DNA of 64,000 bases from Photobacterium kishitanii. GTDB taxonomy: Bacteria; Pseudomonadota; Gammaproteobacteria; Enterobacterales; Vibrionaceae. Within the stretch, counting starts at the first letter, position 1, and each line of letters begins with the position of its first letter. The stretch is from the NCBI RefSeq assembly GCF_003026355.1, contig NZ_PYON01000001.1, positions 124,001 to 188,000 on the forward strand, in the 5' to 3' direction. Below, piece after piece: positions 1 to 8,741 of this stretch. The notes beneath the pieces are model-generated. The model was not told where the DNA came from. It worked only from the letters and a program-made list of their open reading frames with translations, and made no database searches. The translations under genes were made by a program, and so were the position numbers.

Positions 1-1033
1 CACGAATAAAACCCGGTTTAACTCGCGTATTCATTAGGTACAGGTTCTCAACAGATAATGAACTATCTTTTGAATTAAAAGCCTGTTGAATCATAGGCGC
101 TAATAAACGACTAAATGACGAACTACGCGATAATTGCATTTCACAAAATAAACTTTGTGATTCGTGTATCCCCATTGAGCGTGCCTCACCAACAGGTAGA
201 TCACGCCATTGTTTAGGTAAACCTTGTTCATAACGCGCATGACCTGTTTCATGGATAACGCCCATGAGTGCAGACGTGAAATCACTTTCATCATAGCGGG
301 TAGTAATACGTACATCCGTTGGTACGCCACCACAAAATGGATGAGTACTGATATCTAATCGACCATGTTCAAAATCAAAGCCGAGTAATTTCATCGCTTC
401 AAGGCTTAGCGCTTGTTGTTGTTCGATAGAAAACGGAGCTGATAGTGGTAATACGGCGTCACTCGTCTGTTTAGCTTCTACTTGTTGGATTAATTGAGGT
501 AGCCATGATTTTACATCTGCAAAAATACCGTCTAATACAGCAGATGTCATACCTGGCTCATAAATATCTAATAATGCATCATAGCGACTTAATCCCGTCG
601 CTTGTGCACGAATAGATGCTTCTTTACGGGCTAATTCAACAACAGGTTTCAAATTAGCTTTAAAACCTTCCCAATCATTCTCTTTACGTTGTGAACGCCA
701 AGCATGTTCACATTGAGAACCTGTAAGTGATTGTTGCTCTACAAGATCTGCGGGTAAAATATTTTGCATCGTCCATTGACGTTTAAGAGCTAAAAGACTA
801 ATACGTTGCTCTGGTGTGAGATCTTCTGTCTCTGCTTTTGTAAACCAATCTTCTAGGTAATCGGCAGTTGCTAGTTCATGAGAAATAACGGCAAGTTCAG
901 CCATTGCTTCTGAGCGCGCTTGTGCACCACCATTAGGCATGATTGCAGCCTGATCCCAACCGCAAATAGCATTGAGATGCCCAAGGCGAGAAAGTTTTTT
1001 AGCATGACGTTCTAATTTATTGTAATAGTTCAT
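1..1033 (-). CDS. Carboxypeptidase Taq, M32 family metallopeptidase (partial, 3' end off the left edge)
   Basis: The frame is open from an ATG at 1033 to the left edge of the window (about 344 residues); family members are close to 500 residues, so the C-terminal third is missing here. The protein begins MNYYNKLERHAKKLSRLGHL and carries the zinc-binding HETGH motif (His261, Glu262, His265) in the context VIHETGHARYEQG, diagnostic of M32 peptidases. Such enzymes are cytosolic metal-dependent carboxypeptidases that remove residues from peptide C-termini. It is divergent from dacA, separated by about 350 bp of AT-rich DNA. No frameshift is seen in the visible part. Confidence 0.93.
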   Translation of the reverse strand, partial: MNYYNKLERHAKKLSRLGHLNAICGWDQAAIMPNGGAQARSEAMAELAVISHELATADYLEDWFTKAETEDLTPEQRISLLALKRQWTMQNILPADLVEQQSLTGSQCEHAWRSQRKENDWEGFKANLKPVVELARKEASIRAQATGLSRYDALLDIYEPGMTSAVLDGIFADVKSWLPQLIQQVEAKQTSDAVLPLSAPFSIEQQQALSLEAMKLLGFDFEHGRLDISTHPFCGGVPTDVRITTRYDESDFTSALMGVIHETGHARYEQGLPKQWRDLPVGEARSMGIHESQSLFCEMQLSRSSSFSRLLAPMIQQAFNSKDSSLSVENLYLMNTRVKPGFIR

Positions 1034-1381
1034 ACTTGTTCCTAATTGATAAACAGCAATAAAATAAATTTAACCCAACTTTTCACTATTTAATAGAAAT
1101 ACTCTATGTGTCGAGTAATAAAAATGCGAACATAGCAGTAATTATTAATTTAAAATGAAAATAAGCAGTAATTAATTGCTATTAATGATTTATATTTAGC
1201 GCTATTAACGTTATAAATGTAATTAGTAATAGCAATTAGTAAGACAATGTTACGAAGTCCTGTTTTATTATATTTTTTCGCTATACTGGCAATCATATAA
1301 ATACCTATTAGGTTATTATCTGCAAGTCCTCAATAGCTATGTAGATTGATATTATCGTTTTTTAAAGGAATTTTGCCTCAC
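1034..1381. promoter_or_regulatory. AT-rich intergenic region between divergent genes
   Basis: No convincing gene is seen in this stretch. It must hold the promoters for the leftward peptidase and for dacA. A TATACT hexamer at 1282-1287 is a plausible -10 element for dacA, but no good -35 element stands out, so the promoter assignment is weak. Confidence 0.35.
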
Positions 1382-2560
1382 ATGGAAAAGACGACTCGGT
1401 TTTTCTCTCTGGTTGGTGCTACAGCGCTTTACTCTTTATCATTTTCAGCGTCTGCAGCTATGCCGACGGTAGTGCCTGATGCACCAACGTTAAGTGCTAA
1501 AGGCTATGTATTGATGGATTACAATACAGGTAAGGTTCTCGTAGAAAAAGATGCTAACGTTAGACTAAATCCAGCTAGCTTGACGAAATTAATGACAAGT
1601 TATGTCGCTGGTCAAGAAATGAAGCAGGGTAACATCAGCGATAAAGATCGTGTTGTTATTAGCCGTAATGCTTGGGCTAAAAATTTCCCTGATTCTTCAA
1701 AAATGTTCATTGAAGTAGGTAGTGAAGTACCTCTAATGGATCTATTCCGTGGCTTGATTGTTCAGTCAGGTAACGATGCGAGTGTCGCAATAGCAGAACA
1801 TGTTGCTGGCTCTGAGCAATCTTTCGTGAGTTTAATGAACTCATGGGCGAAAAAGCTAGGTATGAATAATTCTCATTTTGCTAACCCGCATGGTTTAGAT
1901 CATGGAGACTTATATACAACGCCTTATGATATAGCGCTACTTGGTCAAGCTCTTATCCGTGATTTACCTACAATTTACCCGTTGTACAGTGAAAAATCAT
2001 TTACTTATAATAACATTACCCAACGTAATCGTAATGGCTTGTTAAATGATCCAAGCATGAATGTTGACGGTATGAAGACAGGTTACACCAGCGGAGCAGG
2101 TTATAGCCTAACCAGTTCAGCGACTGAAGGTGACATGCGCTTGATTGCTGTTGTTATGGGTACAAAAAGTACCAAAACACGTGAAATTGAGAGTAAACAA
2201 TTATTAAACTATGGTTTCCGCTTTTTTGAAACAGTAACGCCACACAAAGCGGGCGATGAAATCATAACTGAACGCGTATGGTTTGGTGATAAAGATCAGG
2301 TTAAATTAGGCGTCGATGAAACAAGTTATGTGACCCTGTCACGTAATGACACTAAGAAACTGACAGCTAGTGTTGAATTGAATAGTGAACTTGAAGCACC
2401 TATTGCTAAAGGTCAGCAAGTTGGTGAAATTATTTACTCGGTAAATGATAAAGAAGTAGGCAAACAACCACTTGTTGCCCTAGAGCCTGTTGATGAAGGT
2501 AGTTTCTTTAGCCGTATCATTGATCAAGTACATAAATTTGTGATGAGCTTTTTTAAGTAA
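1382..2560 (+). CDS. dacA: D-alanyl-D-alanine carboxypeptidase, PBP5 type
   Basis: Penicillin-binding protein that trims the terminal D-Ala of peptidoglycan pentapeptides in the periplasm. From the ATG at 1382 it is 392 aa. A signal peptide (about residues 1-26, ending SASA) precedes the three active-site motifs: S66-L-T-K69, S129-G-N131 and K232-T-G234. The C-terminus ends in an amphipathic stretch (FFSRIIDQVHKFVMSFFK) typical of the PBP5 membrane anchor. An upstream in-frame TTG at 1346 exists, but the 1382 ATG has an AAAGGA ribosome site at 1364-1369 and gives a normal signal peptide. A strong terminator follows. Confidence 0.97.
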   Translation: MEKTTRFFSLVGATALYSLSFSASAAMPTVVPDAPTLSAKGYVLMDYNTGKVLVEKDANVRLNPASLTKLMTSYVAGQEMKQGNISDKDRVVISRNAWAKNFPDSSKMFIEVGSEVPLMDLFRGLIVQSGNDASVAIAEHVAGSEQSFVSLMNSWAKKLGMNNSHFANPHGLDHGDLYTTPYDIALLGQALIRDLPTIYPLYSEKSFTYNNITQRNRNGLLNDPSMNVDGMKTGYTSGAGYSLTSSATEGDMRLIAVVMGTKSTKTREIESKQLLNYGFRFFETVTPHKAGDEIITERVWFGDKDQVKLGVDETSYVTLSRNDTKKLTASVELNSELEAPIAKGQQVGEIIYSVNDKEVGKQPLVALEPVDEGSFFSRIIDQVHKFVMSFFK

Positions 2561-2580
2561 TTACGATTTCATTTAACGTA

Positions 2581-2615
2581 AAAAAGCCCAGCCATTGTGC
2601 GCTGGGCTTTTTTAT
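2581..2615 (+). terminator. Rho-independent terminator of dacA
   Basis: A 12-bp stem (AAAAAGCCCAGC with its complement) around an 8-nt loop is followed by a T run, 20 bp after the dacA stop codon. Confidence 0.93.
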
Positions 2616-2722
2616 TGCGCATAGCTATTTCCAGTCAACAATAAAATACGTATAATTCACGCCCTATAAATTCTTATCCCGCAATTCTACTATCGATGTT
2701 GTCGGTAGTTCGAGAAGTAGTA

Positions 2723-3616
2723 ATGAATCAGACAGATAACCGTAAAGAAACACTTGAATATAACAAACTTCAAAAACGTCTTCGCCGCAATATGGGTAAC
2801 GCCATTATTGATTACAACATGATCGAAGAAGGTGATGTTGTTATGGCATGTATTAGTGGTGGCAAAGATTCATTTGCGATGCTGGATATTCTGCTTAATT
2901 TACAGAAAGCGGCGCCTATTAATTTTGACGTTGTCGCGGTTAACCTTGATCAAAAGCAACCTGGATTTCCTGAGCATATTTTGCCAGAGTATTTTCAAAG
3001 CTTAAATATTCCTTACTACATTGTCGATAAAGATACTTATTCTGTTGTTAAAGAAAAAGTTGAAGAAGGCAAGACAACCTGTGGCTTATGTTCACGTTTA
3101 CGCCGTGGTACGTTGTATTCATTTGCTGAGAAAATTGGTGCGACTAAAATTGCATTAGGACACCATTTAGACGATATCGTTGAAACATTATTCTTAAATA
3201 TGTTCCATGGCTCACGCTTAAAAGCAATGCCACCTAAATTGCGTTCAGATGATGGCCGTAACGTAGTAATTCGTCCGTTAACATACTGCCGTGAAAAAGA
3301 TCTGATCAAATACGCAGAATATAAGCAGTTCCCAATTATTCCTTGTAACCTTTGTGGTTCACAAGAGAATCTACAGCGTCAAAGTATTAAAGCAATGTTG
3401 ATTGATTGGGATAAAAAGACACCGGGTCGTGTTGATGCTATTTTCAAATCAATTCAAAATATTAGCCCAAGTCAGTTGGCAGATAAGAACTTGTTTGATT
3501 TTGTTAATTTACCATTGGATCGTGAAGGTGATAGGGCTGAATATGCTTTCACCGAAGCAACTGTATCATCGACTAATATTGATGAAAATATGTTCATTGA
3601 TGTAACTAACGTTTAA
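2723..3616 (+). CDS. ttcA: tRNA 2-thiocytidine (s2C32) biosynthesis protein TtcA
   Basis: An ATP- and iron-sulfur-dependent thiolase that makes 2-thiocytidine at tRNA position 32. It has the PP-loop SGGKDS (residues 45-50) and the cysteine pairs C120-GL-C123 and C208-NL-C211 used for cluster binding and catalysis. The frame is open from an ATG at 2696, but the ATG at 2723 ([10 protein letters not shown]) aligns with the usual family N-terminus and gives 297 aa; the ribosome site before either is weak. In Vibrio as I recall it, ttcA is next to uspE; here about 3 kb of accessory genes separates them. Confidence 0.96.
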   Translation: MNQTDNRKETLEYNKLQKRLRRNMGNAIIDYNMIEEGDVVMACISGGKDSFAMLDILLNLQKAAPINFDVVAVNLDQKQPGFPEHILPEYFQSLNIPYYIVDKDTYSVVKEKVEEGKTTCGLCSRLRRGTLYSFAEKIGATKIALGHHLDDIVETLFLNMFHGSRLKAMPPKLRSDDGRNVVIRPLTYCREKDLIKYAEYKQFPIIPCNLCGSQENLQRQSIKAMLIDWDKKTPGRVDAIFKSIQNISPSQLADKNLFDFVNLPLDREGDRAEYAFTEATVSSTNIDENMFIDVTNV

Positions 3617-3630
3617 CGACGGTTGTTAAT

Positions 3631-3665
3631 AAAACGACACCTTACTAATGAGTCGGTGTCGTTTT
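3631..3665 (+). terminator. Terminator between convergent ttcA and the 255-aa gene
   Basis: The stem AAAACGACACC pairs with GGTGTCGTTTT across a loop of about 10 nt. A-rich and T-rich flanks on opposite sides suggest it may serve both converging genes. Confidence 0.85.
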
Positions 3666-3666
3666 A

Positions 3667-4434
3667 CTATTTTATGTTTAAGAATTTCTCAGAAAATTGT
3701 TGTCTGTTTTTATTAATTGCTTGATTATTATTATCAATTAACTGATCTTTACTTGCTATCCAGCCTTTATTTTTTATTGTTCTTAAATGATATTCTTGTT
3801 TATCATCAGTAATAAAACTTCCTTCCGTAATTGCTTTAATTTGCGTTATTTTGCCTATATCTTGACGCTGAGTATTTTGTAATTCCCATACCACAATATC
3901 GTTCTTTTTCCTTTGAATCGATGCAATTATAATTTGTTGTTTACCCTTATCTGGCAATGAGAGTATTAGGCTATCACCGATAGCTAACTGTTTAAGCAAT
4001 GTTGTATCGACTTGTATTATGGTGGAATCACTAGGTAAAAATATTTGCTGCTCTAATTCAATTTGCTCTTTTAAGTTCGGCAGATAAATCCATAAGTCAC
4101 TACCAGTTAATAAATTAATATTACTGTCGATTGCTAATGATTGACTGCTTTCCATCAATGAGGGTGATTCATTATCATCATGGAATGGATTACTTACTAA
4201 GAGATTGTTATCAGATAAAGGTATAACTAGTGTGTCATTATCTCTCTTTGCAATAAGCTCATCAAAATTGTCAGGTATAGGTAAAACCCCATTGCTATGG
4301 TCATTAGCCTTAACAGTAGGAGAGCTATGTCTAACCTTAATATCTATTGATGAGGAAGGAGGCGCATAGTAAGCATAATAAACATACATACCAACAACCA
4401 TCATAGAGAGAAGAGAGATATAACGCTTATTCAT
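3667..4434 (-). CDS. Membrane-anchored periplasmic protein of unknown function, partner of the adjacent protease
   Basis: 255 aa. A single N-terminal hydrophobic segment (about residues 5-24) would anchor it in the inner membrane with the rest periplasmic. Residues 30-100 are low-complexity, rich in Ser, Asn and Asp. The C-terminal 150 residues look beta-rich: a GDSLILSLPDKGK stretch, then ITEGSFITDDKQEYHL and an NKGWI segment. This resembles the N-terminal (propeptide-like) region I associate with some secreted Vibrio metalloproteases, but that likeness is from memory and tentative. Only 4 bp separate it from the upstream trypsin-like protease gene, so the two are almost certainly co-transcribed. 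A role in folding, secretion or inhibition of the protease is inference. Confidence 0.75.
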   Translation of the reverse strand: MNKRYISLLSMMVVGMYVYYAYYAPPSSSIDIKVRHSSPTVKANDHSNGVLPIPDNFDELIAKRDNDTLVIPLSDNNLLVSNPFHDDNESPSLMESSQSLAIDSNINLLTGSDLWIYLPNLKEQIELEQQIFLPSDSTIIQVDTTLLKQLAIGDSLILSLPDKGKQQIIIASIQRKKNDIVVWELQNTQRQDIGKITQIKAITEGSFITDDKQEYHLRTIKNKGWIASKDQLIDNNNQAINKNRQQFSEKFLNIK

Positions 4435-4438
4435 TTTA

Positions 4439-6154
4439 TTACTCAGTAATATTTAAATGTACGTTAAGGCGGAGGTCGTGTTTAAAGCGACGATAATGTA
4501 ACCCTCGAACCGTGATAGGAAAACTACCTTTATATTCTCCTATGTCTAATTTTGGGTTATCGTCAGCAATAAAACTTATTCTAAGCTCACCATAAATAGG
4601 CCCAGTCTTACGGCAATAAGCTGCGTTATTCATCATCGACCAACCACAGCCGAGATAACGTTCACCTCGTAAAATAATGCTTTTTACCGCTCCTGTTTGG
4701 TTATTTTTTACATCAACATTGATTTTGCTATACAGACCAGTACGCCGACTCCATTGTGGTCTATTTGTCCCTATTTTATTAGGTGACTGATAATAGACTG
4801 TGCCATGTATCGTACGCTCGAATCGTTCACTTATAAAAGGTGATTCTGCTGTTATTGTGCCATCAATTGGTAGGGCTTCATTAATAGTGATATCAGCATT
4901 TATAGTGACAGTATCATTATAATTACGGTTATAAAGACTTTTAGCACTAAAAGTAAATTCGCCACTATAGCGACCTATAGGTAAATTAGGGTTATCTTTT
5001 TGATCAAAGTGTAATTTTAATTGACCAAGGTTTGCAGCTGGATAACACCAAGCACTATTATTAATTTTACCCCATCCACAATGTGTTTTACGTTGTCCTT
5101 GTAACCACACAAGATAAGCAATATTTGTTTGTTGGTGAATAAGTTTAGTTGAAAATAATGTAGTAGCATTAGGATAACGCCATATATAACGAGTAGGGCC
5201 ATTAATCACATTGTTATTTTTTAAATAGTAAATGGATCCTCTTACATTTTTCTCTAACGGATCCGTTTCTAAGATGGTTTTCTCTGTTAATAGAAAGATA
5301 GGTTCTTTTGTATCAGTGGGGATATCGTCAACTGTTTTTAACATCGGAACAATACTTTGTAACCACGAACTATTTAAAGCAATGGGGGCATGGCCTGAAT
5401 AACCGTATTGCCATCCAAACCACCATGATGAAATACCAACAGCAACATCGCTGCCTTTACGCTGTTGCCAAATGGCAGAGCCGCTATCACCAGGTGAAGC
5501 AAATGCCCATGATGGTGTGTTTTCAATTGCATGGTTAATTAGGCAATCTTGATATGAAAACCGTAATTGACCGGTACCACTACGTTTACCAAGCCAACCT
5601 AATTGACCTAAAGAACGCGATCCAAAAATACCAAAGCCTGTTAAATTTATAGCATCCAGCAAAAGGTCAGAATTGAAATGATTATCTATATATGGCTGCT
5701 TAATCACATTACCATTTTTATCTAACGGATCTGTAATTTTAGGGATTTTTGCTACAGCAATATCAGAACTACACCCTGTATATTTATTGAAGTAGTTTGT
5801 TGATATTCCTGAGCTAATTATGGTGCCATCATATAATTTGAAGCTAACATATTGACCTTGATGCTGGTCTTTGTGGTAACCATATAAGCAATGCGCAGCT
5901 GTTAAAATATAACTATATTGTTGATCACTGCCAAGCCAAGTCCCAGAACAATAACCTCGCCCAATAACCAATCCAACGTAATTATATTTTTGTTGATTTG
6001 CTTGTAAGTGCAATTTAGTGCTAACGTTGTTCACTAATACAGGATCTAAACTGCCACCTAGCTCAATATATTTGCTGTCATTAATACCAATAGAATATCC
6101 ATTAAAAGAGAGTAAACATATAAATAGCACTACTATTTTATGAATCTTACACAT
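4439..6154 (-). CDS. Secreted trypsin-like serine protease (S1) with two C-terminal CGW repeat domains
   Basis: 571 aa with a signal peptide (about residues 1-21). The chymotrypsin-fold domain (about 55-270) has the full catalytic triad: His88 in LTAAHC, Asp131 in SSDIAVAKI and Ser224 in PGDSGSAIW, plus a likely Cys70-Cys89 disulfide. The C-terminal half holds two homologous beta-rich repeats of about 120 residues. Each contains a CGW motif, a second Cys about ten residues later, and a segment of the form DNPxLxIGxYxGxF. No GlyGly-CTERM tail is seen, unlike several Vibrio S1 proteases. It is the first gene of a two-gene operon and is divergent from a lipoprotein gene. The repeats may bind a substrate or cell surface, which is inference. 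Confidence 0.88.
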   Translation of the reverse strand: MCKIHKIVVLFICLLSFNGYSIGINDSKYIELGGSLDPVLVNNVSTKLHLQANQQKYNYVGLVIGRGYCSGTWLGSDQQYSYILTAAHCLYGYHKDQHQGQYVSFKLYDGTIISSGISTNYFNKYTGCSSDIAVAKIPKITDPLDKNGNVIKQPYIDNHFNSDLLLDAINLTGFGIFGSRSLGQLGWLGKRSGTGQLRFSYQDCLINHAIENTPSWAFASPGDSGSAIWQQRKGSDVAVGISSWWFGWQYGYSGHAPIALNSSWLQSIVPMLKTVDDIPTDTKEPIFLLTEKTILETDPLEKNVRGSIYYLKNNNVINGPTRYIWRYPNATTLFSTKLIHQQTNIAYLVWLQGQRKTHCGWGKINNSAWCYPAANLGQLKLHFDQKDNPNLPIGRYSGEFTFSAKSLYNRNYNDTVTINADITINEALPIDGTITAESPFISERFERTIHGTVYYQSPNKIGTNRPQWSRRTGLYSKINVDVKNNQTGAVKSIILRGERYLGCGWSMMNNAAYCRKTGPIYGELRISFIADDNPKLDIGEYKGSFPITVRGLHYRRFKHDLRLNVHLNITE

Positions 6155-6303
6155 AATGAACTACTTAATTACTAACTAATAGCTACAGTGTAGTGCAATA
6201 TTCTTTATATAATTGTTTATTGATTTTTAGTAATCGTAAGAATCCATATCGATCATTTTTATTTATTGATATTATTAAAAAAACATATGTCTTAGGATTG
6301 AGA

Positions 6304-6612
6304 ATGATCAAATCACAGTTAATTATACTGACAAGTCTTAGCGTAATAATTATGGGTTGTAGCTCACATCAAGCACAACAACTGGGATTTCAAGATAGTA
6401 GTGTTAACAGCTATGCTCGGCATATGTCTAATAGTCAACTTTGTGCCACTTATCTTGGTGAACGTTCAACAAATCAGACTCGTGTATCTTTGGCGGCAGA
6501 ATGGCAGCATAGAAAACTAAGTCATGCTTATTGTTCAGAATTAGAAAATGAATGGTATTTAACTAAGTTTACTAAGTGGTTAATGAATGAAAAAGCAGCA
6601 AAGCCTAAATAA
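6304..6612 (+). CDS. Small predicted lipoprotein, unknown function
   Basis: 102 aa from the ATG at 6304, which is preceded by an AGGA ribosome site. An open frame extends upstream to 6193, but only the 6304 start gives a proper lipoprotein signal peptide with the lipobox IMGC and acylated Cys at residue 18. The mature part has two Cys (in QLCATYLGE and AYCSELENEW) and the pattern of small envelope lipoproteins in which a polar segment is repeated around a conserved LC..Y motif. It is transcribed away from the protease operon and belongs to the same inserted block between ttcA and uspE. Confidence 0.72.
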   Translation: MIKSQLIILTSLSVIIMGCSSHQAQQLGFQDSSVNSYARHMSNSQLCATYLGERSTNQTRVSLAAEWQHRKLSHAYCSELENEWYLTKFTKWLMNEKAAKPK

Positions 6613-6614
6613 TA

Positions 6615-6637
6615 AAAACGCCTCAATTGAGGCGTTT
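6615..6637. terminator. Bidirectional terminator between the lipoprotein gene and uspE
   Basis: A perfect palindrome AAACGCCTCAA / TTGAGGCGTTT lies between two convergent genes, with an A-rich flank on the left and a T-rich flank on the right. Confidence 0.9.
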
Positions 6638-6660
6638 ATTCAAAATAATAATATGACTTA

Positions 6661-7605
6661 CTAATCAATTGAATTTGGCGCTAACGGGCTAATATAACCA
6701 TCAGGTTTTAAGGCCAGTAAATCACAATTTAAACTATCTATAATATTCTCTGCAGTATTACCAATAAATACAGCTGACAACCCGGTACGACCAGTGGTAC
6801 CAAGAATCACAAGTTCTGCATTAATTTCATCAGCAACTTTTGGAATAACATCTTCAGCTAAACCTTCTACAACATGCGTTTGCTCTTCGTCAATTGTGTA
6901 CTTTTGACGTAAAGCTTTCATTGTCATCAAGTGATGTCCACGAACAGCGTCGGTGTATGATGCCGGATCAAACTCAGGTAATTCAATGGTAATATTTACT
7001 GGTGTTGCAGGGTAGGCATTAACTAAATTAACATGTGCATGAGTGATTGATGAGAAGGCAATGGCTTCTTTTACAATTTTATCGTTAAGATCTTCATGGG
7101 TTTCATCTTCAGCCGATAAATTCACACACGCAAGAACATTACCATTAGATGGCCAGTTTTCCCCTTTTACTAATAAGACAGGGATAGGGCATTTACGTAA
7201 TAAATGCCAATCAGTTGGCGTAAAAATAACCGAACCTAATTTATCATGCTCATAGGTGGCTTTTATTAGTAAATCAATATCTTGGCTAAATACATCAGCT
7301 ATAATAGATTCGTAAGGGCGATTATGCCATACGACTTTTATTTCGATGTTAATATCTTTATCTGTATGAGGTTCTATGATTTCTTTGAGCCATTCTTCAC
7401 GTTGCATAACGACACCACGACGCATTGCATCACGTTCGTCTGAAGAAAGCATTGATGTCATTTCATACGAAAAGTCATAAATAGCGAGGAATATAATAAT
7501 TTTCACATCATCACAAGTCTTAGCTAAATGAATAGCACGAGATATTGCAGGCTGTTGTTCTCGTTCAGGATCCGCAACAACAAGTATGTTTTTATATTTT
7601 TGCAT
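6661..7605 (-). CDS. uspE: Universal stress protein E
   Basis: 314 aa with two tandem Usp domains (about residues 1-150 and 155-305). The second has the nucleotide-binding signature GTTGRTGLSAVFIGNTAENI near its C-terminus; the first is degenerate there, as usual in UspE. The start at 7605 has an AGGGAGA ribosome site. Family members are cytosolic stress proteins that affect motility, aggregation and survival. It lies downstream of fnr in the same orientation, the usual order in Vibrio and E. coli, and the fnr terminator separates their transcripts. Confidence 0.95.
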   Translation of the reverse strand: MQKYKNILVVADPEREQQPAISRAIHLAKTCDDVKIIIFLAIYDFSYEMTSMLSSDERDAMRRGVVMQREEWLKEIIEPHTDKDINIEIKVVWHNRPYESIIADVFSQDIDLLIKATYEHDKLGSVIFTPTDWHLLRKCPIPVLLVKGENWPSNGNVLACVNLSAEDETHEDLNDKIVKEAIAFSSITHAHVNLVNAYPATPVNITIELPEFDPASYTDAVRGHHLMTMKALRQKYTIDEEQTHVVEGLAEDVIPKVADEINAELVILGTTGRTGLSAVFIGNTAENIIDSLNCDLLALKPDGYISPLAPNSID

Positions 7606-7851
7606 AATAATGTCTCCCTACGGCAGAATCTCTTTTTGAATGAATAAAAACAAAGAGAACACCTTTACCGTTGCATTTGTCTGATACACTTTTAAATCAA
7701 GTGATTAAAAAATTAACATAATATTTACTGTACTCTAAAGTAACCAATATGGGGAGTAGTTTGAGCAAGAAAATGCAAAAATGGGACAAAGGAACAATTA
7801 TATACATTCACAATACAGATAGATTGTTAATTAAGAAAGGTGATAGATATA

Positions 7852-7879
7852 AAAACAGGCACTAAATAATGCCTGTTTA
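7852..7879 (-). terminator. Terminator downstream of fnr
   Basis: AAACAGGCA (7853-7861) pairs with TGCCTGTTT (7870-7878). Read on the minus strand it ends in a T5 run. It lies about 30 bp beyond the ancestral fnr stop codon. The remaining bases from here to uspE contain no visible gene. Confidence 0.88.
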
Positions 7880-7907
7880 TAAATTGATTAGATAGGGTAT
7901 TTTGCTA

Positions 7908-8667
7908 CTACAAATTATTACTCTTGCTGACACCAGCAAGTTTTGCTAACTCATCATGATCTAGGATCGTAATGTATTTACCTTTTACACTTAACATTTC
8001 AGTTTTTTGAAAACGACCCAATAAGCGACTTATATATAGTTTCAACAGTTAAGCCTAAATAGTTACCAATGTCACCACGTGTCATGGTTAAACGGAACTC
8101 GCGAGGAGAGAAACCACGTTGAGAAAAACGTAATGATAAATTGTAAAGGAACGCAGCTAAACGCTCTTCTGCATTTTTCTTAGACAATAGTAAAATCATT
8201 TCTTGATCGCCTTTGATTTCACTACTCATCAAACGCATGATCTGTTGGCGAAGTTTTGGCATTTTACCTGATAAATCATCAAGAATTTCAAATGGTATTT
8301 CACATACCATTGATGTTTCTAATGATTGTGCAAAGCTAGGATGTTGCATTTCATTGATCGCATCAAAACCAACTAAATCACCGGCTAAGTGGAATGCAGT
8401 GATCTGCTCATCACCTTGCTCTGTAATAGTATAGCTTTTTATTGTACCTGAACGAATAGCATACAAAGATTTAAGCTCATCGCCAGCTTTAAAGAGTTCT
8501 TGACCTTTCTGAATCGGCTTTTTACGTTCAATTATTTGATCCAGCTGATCTAACTCTGATTCATTCAAAGTGAATGGAATACACAGTTGGCTAATGCTGC
8601 AATCTTGACAGTGAATAGCACACCCACCGGATTGAATGCGTTTTGTGGTGAATTTTTCTGAAATCAT
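7908..8667 (-). pseudogene. fnr: Anaerobic regulator Fnr, frameshifted at the DNA-recognition helix
   Basis: Reads as a normal Fnr through residue 211: the 4Fe-4S cysteines fall at C20, C23, C29 and C122 (plus C16), exactly as in E. coli, followed by the cAMP-like sensor domain and the start of the helix-turn-helix ([16 protein letters not shown]). At 8031-8038 there is a (TA)4 tract where two TA units would keep frame. The extra TATA replaces the recognition-helix Ser212 and Arg213 with Tyr-Lys, and translation stops at 7999 after 222 aa. In the restored frame the rest is intact ([19 protein letters not shown]...) and ends at TAG 7908-7910, so the damage is a single recent event. The truncated product would lack the S212/R213 DNA contacts and probably cannot bind Fnr sites. 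Alternatives are a sequencing or assembly error, or slippage-based switching. Confidence 0.9.
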
Positions 8668-8684
8668 ATGCCTATCTAACCAAT

Positions 8685-8698
8685 TTGATGTAGGTCAA
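8685..8698. promoter_or_regulatory. Putative Fnr box upstream of fnr
   Basis: TTGATGTAGGTCAA matches the Fnr/Crp-family consensus TTGAT-N4-ATCAA with one mismatch. It lies 18 bp upstream of the fnr start codon, a position suited to autoregulation as in E. coli. Confidence 0.65.
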
Positions 8699-8741
8699 TA
8701 TTTTAACATATTATGAAGCAATATTACGAGTATTAAAAACC

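Noticed and set aside
100-333. 77-codon open frame on the minus strand
   Set aside because: Out-of-frame shadow of the partial M32 carboxypeptidase, which accounts for this DNA with a clear zinc motif.
4439-6154. GlyGly-CTERM type II secretion tail on the S1 protease
   Set aside because: The C-terminus ends in a beta-rich segment (RLNVHLNITE) without a Gly-Gly, hydrophobic helix or basic tail.
7711-7728. AATTAACATAATAT, similar to the XerD arm of dif
   Set aside because: No XerC arm or central region follows; chance similarity in AT-rich DNA.
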